DNA of 64,000 nt, taken from Leptospira andrefontaineae (GTDB lineage Bacteria; Spirochaetota; Leptospiria; Leptospirales; Leptospiraceae). Below the pieces are notes generated by a model that saw nothing but the letters and a program-made list of their open reading frames with translations, was not told the DNA's origin and did not search any database. The stretch spans positions 372,001 to 436,000 of the forward strand of contig NZ_RQEY01000005.1 in the NCBI RefSeq assembly GCF_004770105.1, in the 5' to 3' direction. The translations under genes and the position numbers were made by a program. Below are positions 63,375 to 64,000 of the stretch, piece by piece (position 1 is the stretch's first letter; every line of letters starts with the position of its first letter).

Positions 63375-63884
63375 TTATTTTCCTTCAGCTGTTTTGGCAA
63401 GAGTATTGAGTAATGTTTCCAGGCGATTATAACTTTGAGAAGCTCCGCCTTCCATCGGAGATTTGATCACTGTATCTCTTCCTTCTTTAGTTTCATATAG
63501 AACATTGATCGTAATAAATGTTTTACCTGAGGTTTCGACAAACGTAGTTGTGAGCAAAGCTTCTCCAGGATACCAAGCTTCGTCAAAAGCCTCAGTCTGA
63601 ACTAATTTATCAGGTCCTGAAATTTCTTTATAAGTTCCTCCCGCTCCCATAGTAGATCCGTCTTTTAGATATTTCCAAACATATCTATATTTTCCGCCCA
63701 CTTTCAGATCTACAGTGCATATATCCAAGCTCCATCCATCCGGACCGTATAACCAACGTTTGATTAATTCAGGTTTTGTAAAACAGTCGAATACCAGATC
63801 TTTCCCCGCATTAAATTCGCGGGTCATAACGATTTCCCTGTCTCCTTTAGCTTCTACCTTTAGGGTTCCAACAAAGCTGCTCAT
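63375..63884 (-). CDS. AHSA1/SRPBCC domain protein
   Basis: A 169-residue AHSA1 protein: IVMTREFNAGKDLVFDCFTKPELIKRWLYGPDGWSLD, then GGKYRYVWKYLKDGSTMGAGGTYKEISGPDKLVQTEAF, and a final helix SYNRLETLLNTLAK. It belongs to the ArsR-associated group. GGAG just before the ATG lies within the end of the upstream ArsR gene. Confidence 0.9.
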   Translation of the reverse strand: MSSFVGTLKVEAKGDREIVMTREFNAGKDLVFDCFTKPELIKRWLYGPDGWSLDICTVDLKVGGKYRYVWKYLKDGSTMGAGGTYKEISGPDKLVQTEAFDEAWYPGEALLTTTFVETSGKTFITINVLYETKEGRDTVIKSPMEGGASQSYNRLETLLNTLAKTAEGK

Positions 63885-63885
63885 T

Positions 63886-64000
63886 CTATTCTCCTTTTTT
63901 ATTTTTACGTTTTGGGGAAGGTCGTTTAGAAAGTTTTAATTCTTCTATAAGTGAATCCAATTGATTGAATCTTCCTTCCCAGAATTTTCTATAATTCTCC
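63886..64000 (-). CDS. ArsR-family regulator, C-terminal end only (cut by window end)
   Basis: The frame reads ENYRKFWEGRFNQLDSLIEELKLSK and a short basic tail before TAG at 63886-63888, 1 bp from the AHSA1 start. The YRKFWEGRFNQLDSLIEEL helix matches the C-terminus of the complete ArsR protein at 7519-7893. The DNA-binding part lies beyond base 64000. Confidence 0.75.
   Translation of the reverse strand, partial: ENYRKFWEGRFNQLDSLIEELKLSKRPSPKRKNKKGE

Overview
This 64 kb window is almost certainly from a Leptospira chromosome (Spirochaetota). The evidence is two spirochaete-type flagellar export and motor clusters (FliY-type switch protein, FlbB-like collar protein, a divergent FliG next to FliF), a RemA-gmk pair, DUF4349, ArsR/AHSA1 modules, and moderate GC with frequent TTG/GTG starts. 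The species was not determined. I saw no tRNA, rRNA, CRISPR array, prophage or insertion sequence. Genes are dense, and most gaps are under 200 bases.

Layout. 1-4494: the 3' part of a sodium:alanine-symporter/phosphatidylserine-decarboxylase fusion, a DUF971 protein, a hypothetical secreted protein, threonine dehydratase (ilvA) and a DoxX protein. 4532-7920: a minus-strand module of ArsR regulator, DHA2-type MFS exporter and two AHSA1/SRPBCC proteins, with a readable promoter and operator ahead of arsR. 7910-8161: remains of a DUF2283 gene next to a repeat fragment. 8324-19233: a long plus-strand flagellar run fliY-fliO-fliP-fliQ-fliR-flhB-flhA-flhF-flhG-(membrane protein)-fliA. 19258-23708: a FapA/DUF342 protein, two unknowns, remA and gmk, the last apparently starting at CTG. 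23777-24820: a DUF3089 lipoprotein.

24969-31902: the second flagellar cluster on the minus strand, fliF-fliG-fliH-fliI-fliJ-(small ORF)-flbB-(OB-fold protein). It has a strong hairpin between fliH and fliI. 32147-34314: a TrmH-like methyltransferase, a DUF4349 protein and a secreted cysteine-repeat protein. 34364-36485: an M23 peptidase with a discoidin-like domain and a NeuB-type synthase. 36564-42198: ubiB-like kinase, feoA, feoB and an LtaS-like sulfatase, tightly packed. 42394-48502: a helicase-associated-domain protein, a small unknown, a large chemoreceptor and a metallophosphoesterase. 48504-52057: a TPR protein and ilvB-ilvN. 52283-56482: two tandem paralogous chemoreceptors. 56484-62475: hemW, a GH3 glycosidase, an SGNH esterase lipoprotein and a molybdopterin oxidoreductase. 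62517-64000: a second ArsR/AHSA1 module, cut by the window end.

The two flagellar blocks together encode much of the export gate (FliOPQR, FlhAB), the ATPase complex (FliHIJ), the MS ring (FliF), switch parts (FliY, FliG), the collar protein FlbB, placement factors (FlhF, FlhG) and the flagellar sigma factor. Three chemoreceptors lie in the same window. The most unusual items are the AGCS-PSD fusion, short palindromic repeats that have become part of the FlhB N-terminus, a dispersed inverted-repeat element that fills two convergent gene junctions, 11-bp-phased direct repeats plus a perfect 20-bp palindrome ahead of a chemoreceptor, and a cysteine-repeat protein built by duplication of a 207-bp block.
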